Assembly (NCBI GenBank): GCA_038125995.1
Contig: JAYPEX010000001.1
Span: 186,001-250,000, forward strand
DNA from: MAG-120531 sp038125995
Lineage (GTDB): Bacteria > Bacteroidota > Bacteroidia > Flavobacteriales > Flavobacteriaceae
DNA length: 64,000 nucleotides
Direction: 5' to 3'
Shown: one piece after another, positions 18,155-26,603 of the stretch
Position numbering within the stretch: the first letter of the stretch is position 1
Layout of the letters: each line of letters starts with the position of its first letter
Translations under genes and position numbers: made by a program
Notes under the pieces: generated by a model
The model's database searches: none
What the model was told of the DNA's origin: nothing
The model's input: only the letters and a program-made list of their open reading frames with translations

Positions 18155-19189
18155 ATGAAAACAACAACTGTACTAGGACTCGTATTCGCTCTTGTGACAA
18201 TGAGTTGTAACAATAAACAAAAGCAAGAGGTTCCCAATGAAAAGAATTTTGATTTTTCAATTGCAGTAGGTTCTTGTAATAATGTGAGTTTACCAAATGA
18301 ACTCTGGGATGATATGATCGATTTAAACCCTGATGTTTTTGTATGGGGTGGCGATATTGTCTACGCGGATGGCGGTGACATGAACACCTTAAAACTTCAA
18401 TACCAACAACAAAATAACGATGCGGGTTATCAAAAATTAAAAGAGCATACAGAAGTGATCGGAACCTGGGATGATCACGATTACGGACTTAATGATGGAG
18501 GTCGTGATTTTAAAGACAAGGATGAAAGCCAGCAACTCTTTTTAGATTTCTTAGAAGTTTCAAAAGAAGACCCCAGAAGAAATCAACAAGGAGTTTATCA
18601 CTCGAAAACCTACCAAGTCAAAGACGCGAAGATTAAAGTCATTGTATTGGATACCCGTTATTTTAGATCGGATCTCACCAAGGACCTCACAGGAGAAAAG
18701 CGCTACATCCCCAATGTAAATTCAGAGGCAACCATGCTCGGTGATGCTCAGTGGAATTGGTTAGAACAAGAGCTTTTAGAGCCGAGTATTGATTATAACG
18801 TTATCATCAGTAGCATTCAATTTTTATCCTCTGAGCACGGATTTGAATCTTGGGGGAATATGCCTTTTGAAGTTCAAAAATTGATCAATTTATTAAAAGC
18901 TACTAAGGCTTCTAATGTAATGATCGTATCAGGAGACCGTCATATCTCAGAATTTTCAAAATTAAATGAGGAGGATCTCGCTTATCCTCTAGTAGATTTT
19001 ACCTCAAGCGGACTTACTCATTCCTATACTAGTTTTGAATCTGAAACCAACCCCTATAGAGTAGGAGAAGTAGTTTCCGATCGCAGCTTTGGTCTATTGG
19101 GATTTGATCTAAAAGCTAAAACAGTTTCTTTTAGTATCCATATGGATTCACTACCGTTCAAACAAGAGCTTTTGATCAACTACAACTAA
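18155..19189 (+). CDS. PhoD-like metallophosphatase lipoprotein
   Basis: A 344-residue exported phosphoesterase of the alkaline phosphatase D family. The N-terminus is a lipoprotein signal (VTMSC, lipidated C18). Family metal motifs are visible: AVGSCNN near 37-43, WGGDIVYADGGD near 64-75, TWDDHDYGLNDGG near 104-116 and VSGDRHISEF near 259-268. PhoD enzymes release phosphate from phosphodiesters and monoesters using calcium and iron, so an extracytoplasmic role in phosphate scavenging is plausible. No Pho-box-like repeat was recognised. It is divergent from nrnA and followed by the ndk gene, which has its own promoter. Confidence 0.88.
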   Translation: MKTTTVLGLVFALVTMSCNNKQKQEVPNEKNFDFSIAVGSCNNVSLPNELWDDMIDLNPDVFVWGGDIVYADGGDMNTLKLQYQQQNNDAGYQKLKEHTEVIGTWDDHDYGLNDGGRDFKDKDESQQLFLDFLEVSKEDPRRNQQGVYHSKTYQVKDAKIKVIVLDTRYFRSDLTKDLTGEKRYIPNVNSEATMLGDAQWNWLEQELLEPSIDYNVIISSIQFLSSEHGFESWGNMPFEVQKLINLLKATKASNVMIVSGDRHISEFSKLNEEDLAYPLVDFTSSGLTHSYTSFESETNPYRVGEVVSDRSFGLLGFDLKAKTVSFSIHMDSLPFKQELLINYN

Positions 19190-19212
19190 GAGCAAACTAA
19201 AGGTTAAATTTG

Positions 19213-19243
19213 TTTGGATATTTACGTAAAGGCTTTAATTTCG
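19213..19243 (+). promoter_or_regulatory. Bacteroidota-type promoter for ndk
   Basis: A -33 box TTTG at 19213-19216 is followed after 19 bases by TAATTTCG at 19236-19243, which matches seven of eight positions of the -7 consensus TAnnTTTG. The ndk ATG is 15 bases downstream. Confidence 0.55.
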
Positions 19244-19258
19244 CCAAAAAAATAACAA

Positions 19259-19681
19259 ATGAGTTCAAATAGAACCTTCACCATGATCAAACCTGATGCC
19301 ACAGCAAAAGGGCATATTGGTGCTATCTTACAAATGATCAATGAAGCTGGATTTAAAATTATCGCTCTTAAAATGACACATCTTACCGTTGAGGATGCTC
19401 GATCGTTTTACAGTATTCATCAGGGTAAACCATTTTTCGAAGGTTTAGTGGATTTTATGACTTCTGGAAAAATTGTTGCTGCAATTTTAGAAAAGGAAAA
19501 TGCTGTTGAGGACTTCAGAAAGTTATTGGGATCTACCAATCCACAAGAAGCGGCTCCAGGAACTATCAGAAACAAATATGCTGAATCTATTTCTTATAAT
19601 GCGGTTCACGGTTCTGATTCTGATGAAAACGCTCAGATTGAATCTGATTTTTTCTTTTCCAAAGAAGAGGTTTACGTCTAG
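19259..19681 (+). CDS. ndk: nucleoside diphosphate kinase
   Basis: Transfers the gamma-phosphate of ATP to nucleoside diphosphates through a phosphohistidine. The 140-residue length and motifs fit: TMIKPDATAKG at 8-18, the GSTNPQEAAPGTIR segment near 91-104, and NAVHGSDS at 114-121 with the active-site H117. It ends at the base immediately before the convergent DUF721 gene's stop codon, so there is no intergenic terminator on either side. Confidence 0.97.
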   Translation: MSSNRTFTMIKPDATAKGHIGAILQMINEAGFKIIALKMTHLTVEDARSFYSIHQGKPFFEGLVDFMTSGKIVAAILEKENAVEDFRKLLGSTNPQEAAPGTIRNKYAESISYNAVHGSDSDENAQIESDFFFSKEEVYV

Positions 19682-19969
19682 TTAGCGAAGTACTACTTTT
19701 GTGATGAGCTCTTTACCAAGAGCCTCATTCATCATTTGGATAATCTTTGTTTTACCGTAGGATAATTCTTCTCTCAGAACTGCTGAGGAAAGACTAACAA
19801 AAAGGGTTTTGTTGCTCAATTGTATGCTTTGGGTGTAATTGGAAACACCCGATCCCATTTGTTGTTTCCACAAATCTACAATTCGTACATTGTCGATTCC
19901 TTGTTCGAGTTTATTGTCTTTGATGAACTCTTTAAGTACCTCTGATATGTTTTCAGGTTCTTTATTCAT
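19682..19969 (-). CDS. DUF721 (DciA-like) protein
   Basis: A 95-residue DUF721 protein. DciA, the best-known member, loads the replicative helicase DnaB in bacteria lacking DnaC/DnaI-type loaders; here the assignment to DciA function is inferred from family and neighbourhood. The sequence shows the typical start (ISEVLKEFIKDNKLEQG), a WKQQMG segment and KTLFVSLSSAVLREELSY, the KH-like strand-helix core. Most DciA proteins are longer than this minimal core. It overlaps the upstream lipoprotein gene by 8 bases (ATG within the stop region), and recF lies beyond it, placing a likely replication factor next to a repair factor. Confidence 0.8.
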   Translation of the reverse strand: MNKEPENISEVLKEFIKDNKLEQGIDNVRIVDLWKQQMGSGVSNYTQSIQLSNKTLFVSLSSAVLREELSYGKTKIIQMMNEALGKELITKVVLR

Positions 19970-20369
19970 TGGGTGTCATTGATAAAGGTTCAAAAGCTTT
20001 ATAGTGAAAGCTGGTAGAATCAATTGTTTGAATGATGAGCTGTTTGTTGTTTAATCGACTTATTTTTTCCCTAATTCCATTTTCAAAATTTAGAAACACT
20101 CCTTCTTCAGTAATTTCAACAGTAAAAAGTTGACTGTCATTCGAAGTTTTAAAACTTCCGTCGAGTTGAGGTTGAACTTTTTTGACAAAGCCTTTGTCGT
20201 TTTGGTATTGAAAATAGTCTACGGTGGTATTCATGGCGTATTTTTTCTTGGTCGCATTTGCGAACATCACGTGATCAATTTCCCAATATCCATTGAGTTC
20301 TTCGAGTTGAATCTCTGGACCACAAGAGCTGATTGCAATTAGCGATAAGATAAAGATTATTTTTTTCAT
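19962..20369 (-). CDS. small lipocalin-like lipoprotein
   Basis: A 135-residue lipoprotein with a clear lipobox (AISSC, lipidated C16). The mature part starts EIQLEELNGYWEIDHV, a GxW pair typical of lipocalin-type beta-barrels, and continues as alternating strands with charged residues. No enzyme motif is visible and I do not recognise a named family. It lies between recF (1-base overlap on its upstream side) and the DUF721 gene (8-base overlap), so it is cotranscribed with both, although its envelope location gives no obvious link to DNA metabolism. Confidence 0.75.
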   Translation of the reverse strand: MKKIIFILSLIAISSCGPEIQLEELNGYWEIDHVMFANATKKKYAMNTTVDYFQYQNDKGFVKKVQPQLDGSFKTSNDSQLFTVEITEEGVFLNFENGIREKISRLNNKQLIIQTIDSTSFHYKAFEPLSMTPNE

Positions 20370-21448
20370 TACAATTCAATTAATGCATAGGATTGATCTG
20401 TGGACTTGATAACTTCTTCAGTTCGATCTCTGTGAGTATCAGAAATGAAAATCTGCCCATAGGTATCCATGTTGACAAGCTTGATAAGCTGAGCAACTCG
20501 TTGATCGTCTAATTTGTCAAATATATCATCCAATAATAAGATGGGGTTGGTTTTTAATCGTTCTTTGATAAATGCGTATTGAGCTAGCTTTAAAGCGATT
20601 AAGAATGATTTTTGCTGACCCTGTGACCCAAATTTCTTAATGGGATAATTTCCAATTTTAAATTTGATGTCATCCTTATGGGTTCCTACAGTTGTGTATT
20701 GCAGTATTCGGTCTCTTTGAAGATTCGATTGCAATAAATCTTTAATCGTAGCATCGTGTAATTGACTTTTATAACTCAAGGAGACTTCTTCTTTGTCCTT
20801 TGAGATTTTTCGGTATTGCTCTTGAAAAATAGGGGCAAGCTTTTCGATAAAATCTTTTCGAACCTTGTAGATTTCTGTTGCTAAACCAGAAAGTTGGTGA
20901 TTGTACACCTCAAGAGTGTCGCTATTAAAGGTTTGGTTGAGCGCAAAGTATTTGAGTAAGGCGTTTCTCTGTGCGACGATTTTATTGTAGGAAATCAAAT
21001 TGTCTAAGTACATTTTGTTCGATTGAGCGATAACACCATCGATAAATTTTCTTCTGGTTTCACTTCCTTCGACTATCAAATCGCGATCCGAGGGAGAAAT
21101 AATGACTAGCGGTAAAAAACCGATATGATCTGATAACTTCTCGTATATTTTGGCATTTCTCTTTAGAATTTTTTTGGAGCCTTTTTTTAAACTACATACA
21201 ATTTTTTCTTCCTTTTGATCTTTATCAAAAAGTCCTTCAACAACAAAAAAGTCTTCTCCGTGTTTGATGCTCTGAGAGGATAATGGATTAAAGTAACTCT
21301 TGCCAAATGCTAAGTAATAAATGGCGTCCAAGGCATTTGTTTTGCCCACTCCATTCATCCCTACAAAACAGTTGATTTTTTTGTCAAACTGAAAATCAGC
21401 TGAGTCAAAATTCTTGAAATTAAGCAGAGAAAGCTGTTTTAAAATCAT
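20369..21448 (-). CDS. recF: DNA replication and repair protein RecF
   Basis: An SMC-like ATPase that binds gapped DNA and helps RecO and RecR load RecA. The 359-residue length is normal. The Walker A motif GMNGVGKTN is at 30-38, the ABC signature-like SQGQQKSFLIALKLAQ near 265-280 and the Walker B-type LLLDDIFDKLD near 304-314. The start is well defined by the conserved MILKQLSLLNFKNF. It is the first gene of a three-gene minus-strand unit with the lipoprotein and the DUF721 protein, and it is divergent from the YfgM-like gene. Confidence 0.96.
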   Translation of the reverse strand: MILKQLSLLNFKNFDSADFQFDKKINCFVGMNGVGKTNALDAIYYLAFGKSYFNPLSSQSIKHGEDFFVVEGLFDKDQKEEKIVCSLKKGSKKILKRNAKIYEKLSDHIGFLPLVIISPSDRDLIVEGSETRRKFIDGVIAQSNKMYLDNLISYNKIVAQRNALLKYFALNQTFNSDTLEVYNHQLSGLATEIYKVRKDFIEKLAPIFQEQYRKISKDKEEVSLSYKSQLHDATIKDLLQSNLQRDRILQYTTVGTHKDDIKFKIGNYPIKKFGSQGQQKSFLIALKLAQYAFIKERLKTNPILLLDDIFDKLDDQRVAQLIKLVNMDTYGQIFISDTHRDRTEEVIKSTDQSYALIEL

Positions 21449-21508
21449 AAATTGGAGGCAGATTTAATAGTTTGTGCAAATTATCGAAAATTAACGGATA
21501 AATAAGCT

Positions 21509-21537
21509 TTTGAATTTGGATAAAAAAATTATTTTTG
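21509..21537 (+). promoter_or_regulatory. Bacteroidota-type promoter for the TPR-ribH unit
   Basis: TTTG at 21509-21512 and a perfect TAnnTTTG match (TATTTTTG, 21530-21537) are separated by 17 bases, 19 bases before the start codon of the YfgM-like gene. The arrangement fits the primary sigma factor of Bacteroidota. Confidence 0.6.
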
Positions 21538-21556
21538 CTCTTCAAAGAAAACAAAT

Positions 21557-22315
21557 ATGGCAACTTATAACAAGAGAGGATATAAAAATTCCAAAAATGA
21601 AGAGGTTGATGTTCAAGCTCATGAAGATAGTACAACAGCAGAAGTATTTTCAACCCTAGATGCAAGTGCAGGAAAAACTGAAGCCTGGGTATCAAAAAAT
21701 CAAAATATCATCTTAGGAATTATTGCAGTAGTAGCAATTGGTGTCTTGGGGTACTTAGGATATGAGCAGCTCGTTCAACAACCAAAAGAAACCGCTGCAG
21801 CTAATGAGTTGTTCTACCCTCAACAGTATTTTGATCTAGCAGTAAACGCTACGGAAGGGGGACAAGAATTATATTTAAAAGCACTTCAAGGAGCCGATGG
21901 AAAATACTCTTTAATCGACATTATTCAAGTGTATCCTGGAACTAAGGCTGCCAACCTCGCTCGTTATGAAGCGGGTATTGCCTATTTAAACCTAGCGCAA
22001 TATCAAGACGCTATTACTCATTTATCGGCTTTTTCTTCTGATGATGTTGTTTTAGCAGCTTTGGCTGAGGGGGCTATTGGAGATGCCTATGTTGCCCTTG
22101 GAGAATATTCGTCAGCATTGAATCATTATAAGGATGCTTTAAGTTTGAATACCAATGATTTTTCAACTCCTAAATTCTTGTACAAAGCTGGAGTTACTGC
22201 TTTAGAATTAGGAGATCAATCAGTGGCTACTAGTTATTTTGATCAATTGAAATCGAATTATGTAGGTACTTCAGAAGCAAATTTAGCTGAATCTTATTTA
22301 GGGATGTTAGAATAG
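21557..22315 (+). CDS. YfgM-like membrane-anchored TPR protein
   Basis: A 252-residue protein with a charged cytoplasmic N-terminus (about 1-50), one membrane helix (IILGIIAVVAIGVLGYLGY, about 51-70) and a periplasmic region of TPR helices (LAQYQDAITHLSAF; LGEYSSALNHYKDAL). The architecture matches YfgM, an ancillary partner of the Sec translocon and periplasmic chaperones, but YfgM function is inferred. The ribH start follows its stop with only two bases between, so the two are cotranscribed from the promoter at 21509-21537. Confidence 0.8.
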   Translation: MATYNKRGYKNSKNEEVDVQAHEDSTTAEVFSTLDASAGKTEAWVSKNQNIILGIIAVVAIGVLGYLGYEQLVQQPKETAAANELFYPQQYFDLAVNATEGGQELYLKALQGADGKYSLIDIIQVYPGTKAANLARYEAGIAYLNLAQYQDAITHLSAFSSDDVVLAALAEGAIGDAYVALGEYSSALNHYKDALSLNTNDFSTPKFLYKAGVTALELGDQSVATSYFDQLKSNYVGTSEANLAESYLGMLE

Positions 22316-22317
22316 TC

Positions 22318-22797
22318 ATGGCAACTGCGCTTAAAAATCTTTCCGATTACAATTCAGGTGAATTAGAAGACGCTTCTTCTCTTCGTATAGGGATAGTTGT
22401 CTCTCAGTGGAACGAAGAGATTACTTCGGCACTCTATCAAGGGGCCTATCAAACACTAGTCAATGAAGGTGTTCAGGAAGATAAAATTCACACCTATCAG
22501 GTACCTGGTAGTTTTGAATTGGCACACGCTAGTAAAAAAATGATTCACAAACATGCACCAGATGCAGTGATCGCAATTGGTTCGGTGATTCAAGGAGAAA
22601 CCAAGCACTTTGATTTTGTGTGTCAAGCTACAGCTCAGGGGATTATGGATCTCAATACGCAGACCGATGTTCCTGTCATCTTTTGTGTTCTTACTGACAA
22701 TACGCTTCAACAAGCTAAAGATCGCTCTGGAGGTAAACATGGAAACAAAGGAGTAGAAGCTGCAGTAGCTGCCATTAAAATGGCCCAACTTTCATAA
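22318..22797 (+). CDS. ribH: 6,7-dimethyl-8-ribityllumazine synthase
   Basis: Catalyses the penultimate step of riboflavin synthesis, condensing the pyrimidine diamine with 3,4-dihydroxy-2-butanone 4-phosphate. At 159 residues it fits the family. Motifs include SQWNEEIT near residue 29-36 (substrate-binding tryptophan), VPGSFELAHA near 61-70 for the pyrimidine site, and QGETKHFDFVC near 91-101, with the catalytic histidine in the KHFD part. It begins two bases after the YfgM-like gene. No FMN riboswitch was recognised upstream of the unit. Confidence 0.96.
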   Translation: MATALKNLSDYNSGELEDASSLRIGIVVSQWNEEITSALYQGAYQTLVNEGVQEDKIHTYQVPGSFELAHASKKMIHKHAPDAVIAIGSVIQGETKHFDFVCQATAQGIMDLNTQTDVPVIFCVLTDNTLQQAKDRSGGKHGNKGVEAAVAAIKMAQLS

Positions 22798-22872
22798 GAT
22801 TGTTAACAATTTTTATAATTCTTTAGTCGTTAAAGAAGGTGATTTTAAGTATTTTTGATGGAATCATCAATT

Positions 22873-23181
22873 ATGAGACTACCTACTTTATTTAAGCAAC
22901 ATAAGAATAGAACCTACAGCTACGAACCTCGTTACTACAATGAGCGCAAAGAACGCATTGAGCGTTTACAGCGTGATAAAGAGGCAAGAGCAAATGCTTC
23001 TCAAGATTCTAAGGATTACTTTCGTAGAAATGCTGCTCGATCTTTTAGAGAGGATTGGCGTCGAAAAAAATCACAGGCTCAGGATAAAAACAGAAGGATT
23101 CGATTCTTTGTGATTCTCATGTTCTTGTTTTTAATGTTTTATGCTGCTGTTCAAAGTGGTTTTATTCAATTTATTCAGTAA
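22873..23181 (+). CDS. small basic single-pass membrane protein
   Basis: A 102-residue protein starting MRLPTLFKQHKNRTYSYEPR, with a long basic region (about 20-72) and a single C-terminal membrane helix (FFVILMFLFLMFYAAVQSGF). I start it at the ATG at 22873; an ATG at 22858 or TTG at 22855 would add a few residues. The MRLP-type N-terminus seems to be a conserved flavobacterial family sometimes labelled riboflavin synthase beta chain because it sits after ribH; nothing in it supports that activity. It overlaps the mutL start by one base, so it is cotranscribed with mutL. Confidence 0.72.
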   Translation: MRLPTLFKQHKNRTYSYEPRYYNERKERIERLQRDKEARANASQDSKDYFRRNAARSFREDWRRKKSQAQDKNRRIRFFVILMFLFLMFYAAVQSGFIQFIQ

Positions 23182-25022
23182 TGGCAGGAGATATAAGGCG
23201 TTTAGATCCTCATGTAGCAAATCAAATAGCAGCAGGAGAAGTGGTACAACGACCCTCATCAGTTGTTAAAGAATTGCTCGAAAATGCTATCGATGCAGGA
23301 GCTACAAAGATTGATTTGCACATTGAAAACGCTGGAAAGAGTCTCATTCAAGTTCAAGATAATGGTAAGGGGATGAACCCGGAAGATGCCCTACTTTGTT
23401 TTGAAAGACACGCTACTTCGAAACTCAAAACATCTGAGGACCTTTTTGCAATTATGACCAAAGGATTTAGAGGAGAGGCACTAGCTTCAATCGCAGCAGT
23501 TGCTCAAGTGAGTTTAAAAACTAAATGTGAAGATATAGAATTGGGCACCCAACTCATTATAGATGGTGGAGCCCAAAAGGATTTAGAACATACGATTTGT
23601 AAACAAGGGACACTCATTAGCGTTAAGAATCTGTTTTACAATATTCCAGCCCGTAGAAATTTTTTGAAGTCGGAACGAATTGAACTCAATCATATTATCG
23701 ATGAATTTCACAGAGTGGCACTGGTCCACAACGATATTGAATTTTCACTTTTTTCCAATGGAAAGGCTTTATTTCAATTAAAACCTTCCAATAAACGTCA
23801 ACGAATTGTACAGATTTTTGGCAATAAGATGAACGATAAATTAGTTCCTGTTGAGGAGCAAACCCCTCTTTTAAAGTTATCGGGTTTTGTAATTAAACCT
23901 GAGGCTTCCAAAAAAACTAGGGGTAATCAATACTTCTTTGTCAATCAACGTTTTATAAAGAGTCCCTATTTAAACAAGGCTGTTAGTGATGCCTATCAAG
24001 GACTGATCAAGGCTGATAGTTACCCCGGTTATTTTATCGATATAGAGGTGGATCCTAAATCTGTAGATGTCAATATTCACCCGACAAAGACAGAGGTGAA
24101 GTTTGAAGATGATCACAGTATTTTTGCCATACTTCGTTCAGCAGTTAAACACAGTTTAGGTCAATTTAACGTGGCACCAAGTTTGGATTTTGAAACAGAT
24201 CAAAACCTTCAAACTCCTTACGATTACAAGAATAAATCTGCTGTAATTCCAAAAGTGACAGTGGATAAAAGCTTTAATCCTTTTGAGGAGGATTCTAACA
24301 TCAAGAGCAGTACGCCCTCATATAAATCATCATTTAGCACCACTTCCTACAGGAAGGAACAGTCATGGGAAGGATTATACGCTGGAGTTCAGACCGCAAG
24401 CGAAGAAATAAATTCTGATTTAGGAACTCAGTTATTAGCGACTAATGAAGATTACAATCAGGCAGTGACCTGTTTTCAATTGGATAGGAAATTCATCATT
24501 TCTAAAAACAAGTCTGGAATGATTATTATACATCAACAGAGAGCGCATCAACGTGTTCTTTACGAGCGATTACTGAGTTGTATGACACTCGATGAGGGAT
24601 TGAGTCAAGCCTTGATCTTTCCAATTCTCATTGATTTTGAATTACCAGAGTTGCGATTACTCGAAGAATTGATGCCTTATCTTCAGCAAATCGGTTTTGA
24701 TTTTACAATTGAAGATCAGCAATTACAACTCAAATCCGTGCCTGTGCTCTTTAGGGCAGAACAGTTAGAGGATATCTTAAAAACGATGCTTAAGACCTAT
24801 AAGGAAGAAGAGTCGGGAAGTCATTTTTCGCAATCAGATATTTTGGCAAAGGCTTTGGCTAGGTCAGGTAGTATTCGAACTGGAGACGAACTTTCTAGAG
24901 AGGAGCAACTCGCTTTAGTCAATGATTTATTTTCTTGTAAGGAACCTCAACTGAGTCCTTTTAACCGATTGACCTTTAAAAATATTAATACTCAAGAATT
25001 GTCAACAAAATACTTTCAATGA
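23181..25022 (+). CDS. mutL: DNA mismatch repair protein MutL
   Basis: A GHKL ATPase that couples MutS mismatch recognition to strand incision. At 613 residues it has an intact N-terminal ATPase: ELLENAIDAG (31-40), DNGKGM (60-65), FRGEALASIAAV (96-107), and the NIHPTKTEVKFED segment (298-310). A variable linker spans about 330-425 and a C-terminal dimerisation domain follows. In that domain the endonuclease motif DQHAxxExxxxE is changed to HQQRAHQRVLYE (451-462), and the second metal motif normally reading CPHGRP is SPFNRL, so a nicking activity looks lost. The start overlaps the upstream small gene by one base; the stop overlaps the rhomboid start by 4. Confidence 0.95.
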   Translation: MAGDIRRLDPHVANQIAAGEVVQRPSSVVKELLENAIDAGATKIDLHIENAGKSLIQVQDNGKGMNPEDALLCFERHATSKLKTSEDLFAIMTKGFRGEALASIAAVAQVSLKTKCEDIELGTQLIIDGGAQKDLEHTICKQGTLISVKNLFYNIPARRNFLKSERIELNHIIDEFHRVALVHNDIEFSLFSNGKALFQLKPSNKRQRIVQIFGNKMNDKLVPVEEQTPLLKLSGFVIKPEASKKTRGNQYFFVNQRFIKSPYLNKAVSDAYQGLIKADSYPGYFIDIEVDPKSVDVNIHPTKTEVKFEDDHSIFAILRSAVKHSLGQFNVAPSLDFETDQNLQTPYDYKNKSAVIPKVTVDKSFNPFEEDSNIKSSTPSYKSSFSTTSYRKEQSWEGLYAGVQTASEEINSDLGTQLLATNEDYNQAVTCFQLDRKFIISKNKSGMIIIHQQRAHQRVLYERLLSCMTLDEGLSQALIFPILIDFELPELRLLEELMPYLQQIGFDFTIEDQQLQLKSVPVLFRAEQLEDILKTMLKTYKEEESGSHFSQSDILAKALARSGSIRTGDELSREEQLALVNDLFSCKEPQLSPFNRLTFKNINTQELSTKYFQ

Positions 25023-25762
25023 ACAATATAACCGATACCGTTAAGCATTTAATAATTATCAATATTATTTTCTATTTAGGGACCGCTCTTTTTGGAGATC
25101 TACTTTATGGATGGTTTTCATTGTGGTTTCCAAAGAATGAAAACTTCGGGATTTGGCAAATTGTAACCCATATGTTTATGCATGGAGGGCTTATGCATAT
25201 TTTTTTCAATATGTATGCTCTATTTGCATTTGGAACACCCTTAGAACAGATGTGGGGAAGACAAAAGTTTTTGTTTTTTTACTTTTCTGCTGGAATTGGT
25301 GCCGCTCTATTACATACAGGAGTCAATTATTTATACGTTCACCAGGCTATAGAAGCATTGGGGAGTCAAGGAGTTGATGTCAATCAGGCCTTAGAGCTCG
25401 TCAGTAGTGGAAGGTATCAAACGAACTGGTTTTCATTGGTAGATGCTTCAGTGATCAATAATTTTCTGAGTGCTGTAAATACTCCAGCAGTTGGAGCCTC
25501 AGGTGCTATTTACGGTGTCTTAGTAGCTTTTGGAATGGCATTTCCTGAGTCAAAACTCTTTTTGATGTTTGTTCCAGTTCCCATAAAGGCTAAGTATTTT
25601 ATTCCTGTATTAATTGGACTCGATTTGTTTTCAGGGGTCACTGGTTATAGTATTTTTGGATCTGGTATTGCTCATTTTGCTCATGTTGGTGGTGCGCTTA
25701 TTGGTTTTATCATGGCATGGTATTGGAAGAGAAACCAATTTAACAATCATCGATGGGATTAG
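25019..25762 (+). CDS. rhomboid-family intramembrane serine protease (copy 1)
   Basis: A 247-residue protein with six or seven membrane helices. The catalytic pair is present: S161 in the GASGAIYG motif and H222 in AHFAHVGGALIG. The supporting HMFMHGGLMHIFFN segment (51-64) carries the conserved histidine and asparagine of the oxyanion region. An inserted segment between helices (about 106-150, ALGSQGVDVNQALELVSS) is longer than usual. Rhomboids cut membrane proteins within or next to transmembrane helices; the substrate is unknown. It overlaps mutL by 4 bases and the second rhomboid gene by 10, so translation is probably coupled. Confidence 0.9.
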   Translation: MNNITDTVKHLIIINIIFYLGTALFGDLLYGWFSLWFPKNENFGIWQIVTHMFMHGGLMHIFFNMYALFAFGTPLEQMWGRQKFLFFYFSAGIGAALLHTGVNYLYVHQAIEALGSQGVDVNQALELVSSGRYQTNWFSLVDASVINNFLSAVNTPAVGASGAIYGVLVAFGMAFPESKLFLMFVPVPIKAKYFIPVLIGLDLFSGVTGYSIFGSGIAHFAHVGGALIGFIMAWYWKRNQFNNHRWD

Positions 25763-26601
25763 TATACGAAATAAAGACCGCTTGGAAAAGAGCCTCAATT
25801 GCAGAGCGATTCATAGTTGCAAATCTCGTTGTCTATTTGCTGCTCCGATTGATTCCTTTTCTCTTTTCGTTCCAGACCAGTAGTCTTTTGAGTTGGTTTG
25901 AGTTATCTCAGCATTTAGGTGAATTGTTTTACAAGCCATGGACTATGCTATCCTATTCTTTTTATCACTTAGATTTTTCGCATTTATTTTGGAATATGAT
26001 TCTCTTGTGGGGAATCTCAAAAATGTTCCTCAACCTATTTGACGAACGCTATTTTATTCGCGTATATCTTTTGGGTAGTTTTTTTGGTGCATTATTCTAT
26101 CTGGTGAGTTATCAATTGTTCCCAGCCTTTATGGGGATGAACTCATCCTTAATCGGTGCATCAGCTGCGGTGATGGCACTTTTGATCTTTCTTTCGACTT
26201 ATAGTCCTAATTACCTGCTTCATTTTTTAAGTTTTAAAATCAAGTTGTGGTACGTAGGTTTGTTTTTAGTACTCTTGGATTTAGTTCAAATACCCAATGG
26301 AAATGCAGGTGGGCATATCGCTCATTTAGGAGGAGCTTATTTAGGTTTTCTATACGCTCGTCGTATTCAGTCTTCTAAAGATATCGGAAGTTCTTTTTTT
26401 ACTTATTTTGAATCGCTATTTAAGAAGTCTACTCCACTAAGAACGGTACATCGTAGTACAAAACCAAACAAAACCCAACCGATTAGTAAGGATGAGCATC
26501 AAAAGAAAATAGATGCGATCTTAGATAAGATCTCTAACTCTGGATATGAATCACTTTCAAAGGCTGAAAAAGACTTTTTGTTTAGAGCTGGAAAACAGTA
26601 G
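25753..26601 (+). CDS. rhomboid-family intramembrane serine protease (copy 2)
   Basis: A 282-residue rhomboid distinct from copy 1: about six helices, with S137 in an IGASAAVMALL context (GASA instead of GASG) and the histidine H191 in HIAHLGGAYLGF. The HLDFSHLFWNM segment (72-82) supplies the supporting residues. It carries an extra cytoplasmic C-terminal tail (about 205-282) rich in lysine and serine, ending in a helical motif (KKIDAILDKISNSGYESLSKAEKDFL) also seen in other Bacteroidota rhomboids. It overlaps the first rhomboid gene by 10 bases, and the next gene follows after two bases. Confidence 0.87.
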   Translation: MGLVYEIKTAWKRASIAERFIVANLVVYLLLRLIPFLFSFQTSSLLSWFELSQHLGELFYKPWTMLSYSFYHLDFSHLFWNMILLWGISKMFLNLFDERYFIRVYLLGSFFGALFYLVSYQLFPAFMGMNSSLIGASAAVMALLIFLSTYSPNYLLHFLSFKIKLWYVGLFLVLLDLVQIPNGNAGGHIAHLGGAYLGFLYARRIQSSKDIGSSFFTYFESLFKKSTPLRTVHRSTKPNKTQPISKDEHQKKIDAILDKISNSGYESLSKAEKDFLFRAGKQ

Positions 26602-26603
26602 TT

